Source of the DNA: Alphaproteobacteria bacterium
GTDB lineage: Bacteria > Pseudomonadota > Alphaproteobacteria > GCA-2731375
Length of the DNA stretch: 64,000 nucleotides
Assembly (NCBI GenBank): GCA_030746295.1
Contig: JASLMY010000004.1
Span: 1-64,000 of the forward strand
Direction: 5' to 3'
The notes under the pieces: generated by a model
What the model saw: only the letters and a program-made list of their open reading frames with translations
The model's database searches: none
What the model was told of the DNA's origin: nothing
In this document: positions 63,556-64,000 of the stretch, one piece after another
How positions within the stretch are numbered: position 1 is the stretch's first letter
Layout: each line of letters opens with the position of its first letter
Translations under genes and position numbers: made by a program

Positions 63556-64000
63556 CTACAGCTCGTCGGCGTCGATCAGTACGCCGGGGCGCACGGCCGG
63601 GCCCGAGCCCTTGTTGATCCAGGCGTGGTTGGTGCCGCGCTGGATCACGACGTCGAAGGGCTTCATCTCGACCTCGCCCTCGTCCAGGACCAAGGTCACC
63701 TCGCCGTCCAGCAGGATAATGTAATCGACGGTCCGGGTCTGGTGCATGCCCGGATGGCGGCTGGTGTCGTGGCGGTCGGTGCTGGCGCCCATGGCGTCGA
63801 AGGCCTGGGCGTAGCGGGCCTCGCGCTCTTCCGCTGAGAGCTCGGCCTCTTCCGCCGCCGGATTGATCTGGAAGAAGCGGAAGACGCTGCCCCGCTCGGG
63901 CGGGTTCAGGGTCACTGGCCGGTCGGCCGCGTCCGTGTCGCCGGCGTTGCTGGCCGGCACGCAATCGGTGCGCCAGAGATCGGTCAGCCCCCGGCCCGGC
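63556..64000 (-). CDS. cupin-domain protein (partial, N-terminus outside window)
   Basis: A cupin. The frame stays open to the right edge: codons before the GTG at 63960 read LTDLWRTDCVPASNAGD, which fits the usual LWVT-type N-terminal part, so the true start lies beyond 64000. Metal-type residues are in RHPGMHQTRTVDYIILLDGE and HAWIN. It is directly upstream of the FAD oxidoreductase by 9 bases. Probable small-molecule dioxygenase or isomerase partner. Confidence 0.85.
   Translation of the reverse strand, partial: PGRGLTDLWRTDCVPASNAGDTDAADRPVTLNPPERGSVFRFFQINPAAEEAELSAEEREARYAQAFDAMGASTDRHDTSRHPGMHQTRTVDYIILLDGEVTLVLDEGEVEMKPFDVVIQRGTNHAWINKGSGPAVRPGVLIDADEL

Overview
The window is uniformly GC-rich with strong third-position G/C bias. 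It reads as chromosomal DNA of a free-living Gram-negative alphaproteobacterium, probably Rhodospirillales-like. The signs are an ArsR-methyltransferase fusion ahead of metF and metH, a fused indolepyruvate:ferredoxin oxidoreductase, hydantoinase/oxoprolinase (HyuA/HyuB) genes, an MlaA/MlaC outer-membrane lipid system and a lipid A-type acyltransferase. I saw no rRNA, tRNA, CRISPR array, integrase or intact insertion sequence. The taxonomic statement is inference from gene content.

Layout. 1-6182 (minus strand): a five-gene run of dicluster ferredoxin, tungsten-type aldehyde:ferredoxin oxidoreductase, HpaB/AbfD-like flavoprotein, ketoacyl synthase and acyl-CoA ligase (cut by the left edge). 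6643-8694: a chemoreceptor with a nitrate-sensing-type domain. 9032-11019: an overlapping MBL hydrolase and IPNS-like oxygenase pair. 11177-17611: EamA transporter, small membrane protein, LLM flavin monooxygenase and HyuA/HyuB. 17659-20454: hybrid histidine kinase. 20827-23322: a DUF1538 membrane protein (with a frameshift) and two PII-like proteins, behind a perfect FNR/FixK box. 23350-28748: CPA1 antiporter with a cyclic-nucleotide domain, quinone reductase, cupin and a second LLM enzyme. 28760-29149: HxlR regulator.

29150-29936 is a repeat-rich gap with an 18-bp tandem repeat and a perfect 19-bp inverted repeat. 29937-38964 holds mixed metabolic genes (GFA protein, MFS exporter, crotonase, lysozyme-like protein, YbaK, two SDRs, M20 peptidase, GDPD). 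39183-41900 is a TadE/TadF/TadG-like pilus-assembly trio. 41901-42600 is an AT-rich island with a perfect CRP-type palindrome before an HpnL-like membrane protein. 43630-46667 carries an acyltransferase, HAD phosphatase, SDR and thioesterase. 46858-50337 is the fused 2-oxoacid oxidoreductase. 50447-50871 is a decayed LOV-domain gene, followed by hemerythrin, VOC and EamA genes. 53126-56312 holds EttA and MlaC/MlaA. 56660-62211 is a methionine-cycle operon with an operator-like palindrome. A FAD oxidoreductase and a cupin (cut by the right edge) close the window.

The two most interesting units are the ferredoxin/AOR/HpaB-like/KAS/ligase cluster, which suggests an undescribed aldehyde-acid-thioester route, and the FNR-box/DUF1538/dual-PII operon, which suggests a membrane transporter gated by PII-like signalling under low oxygen.
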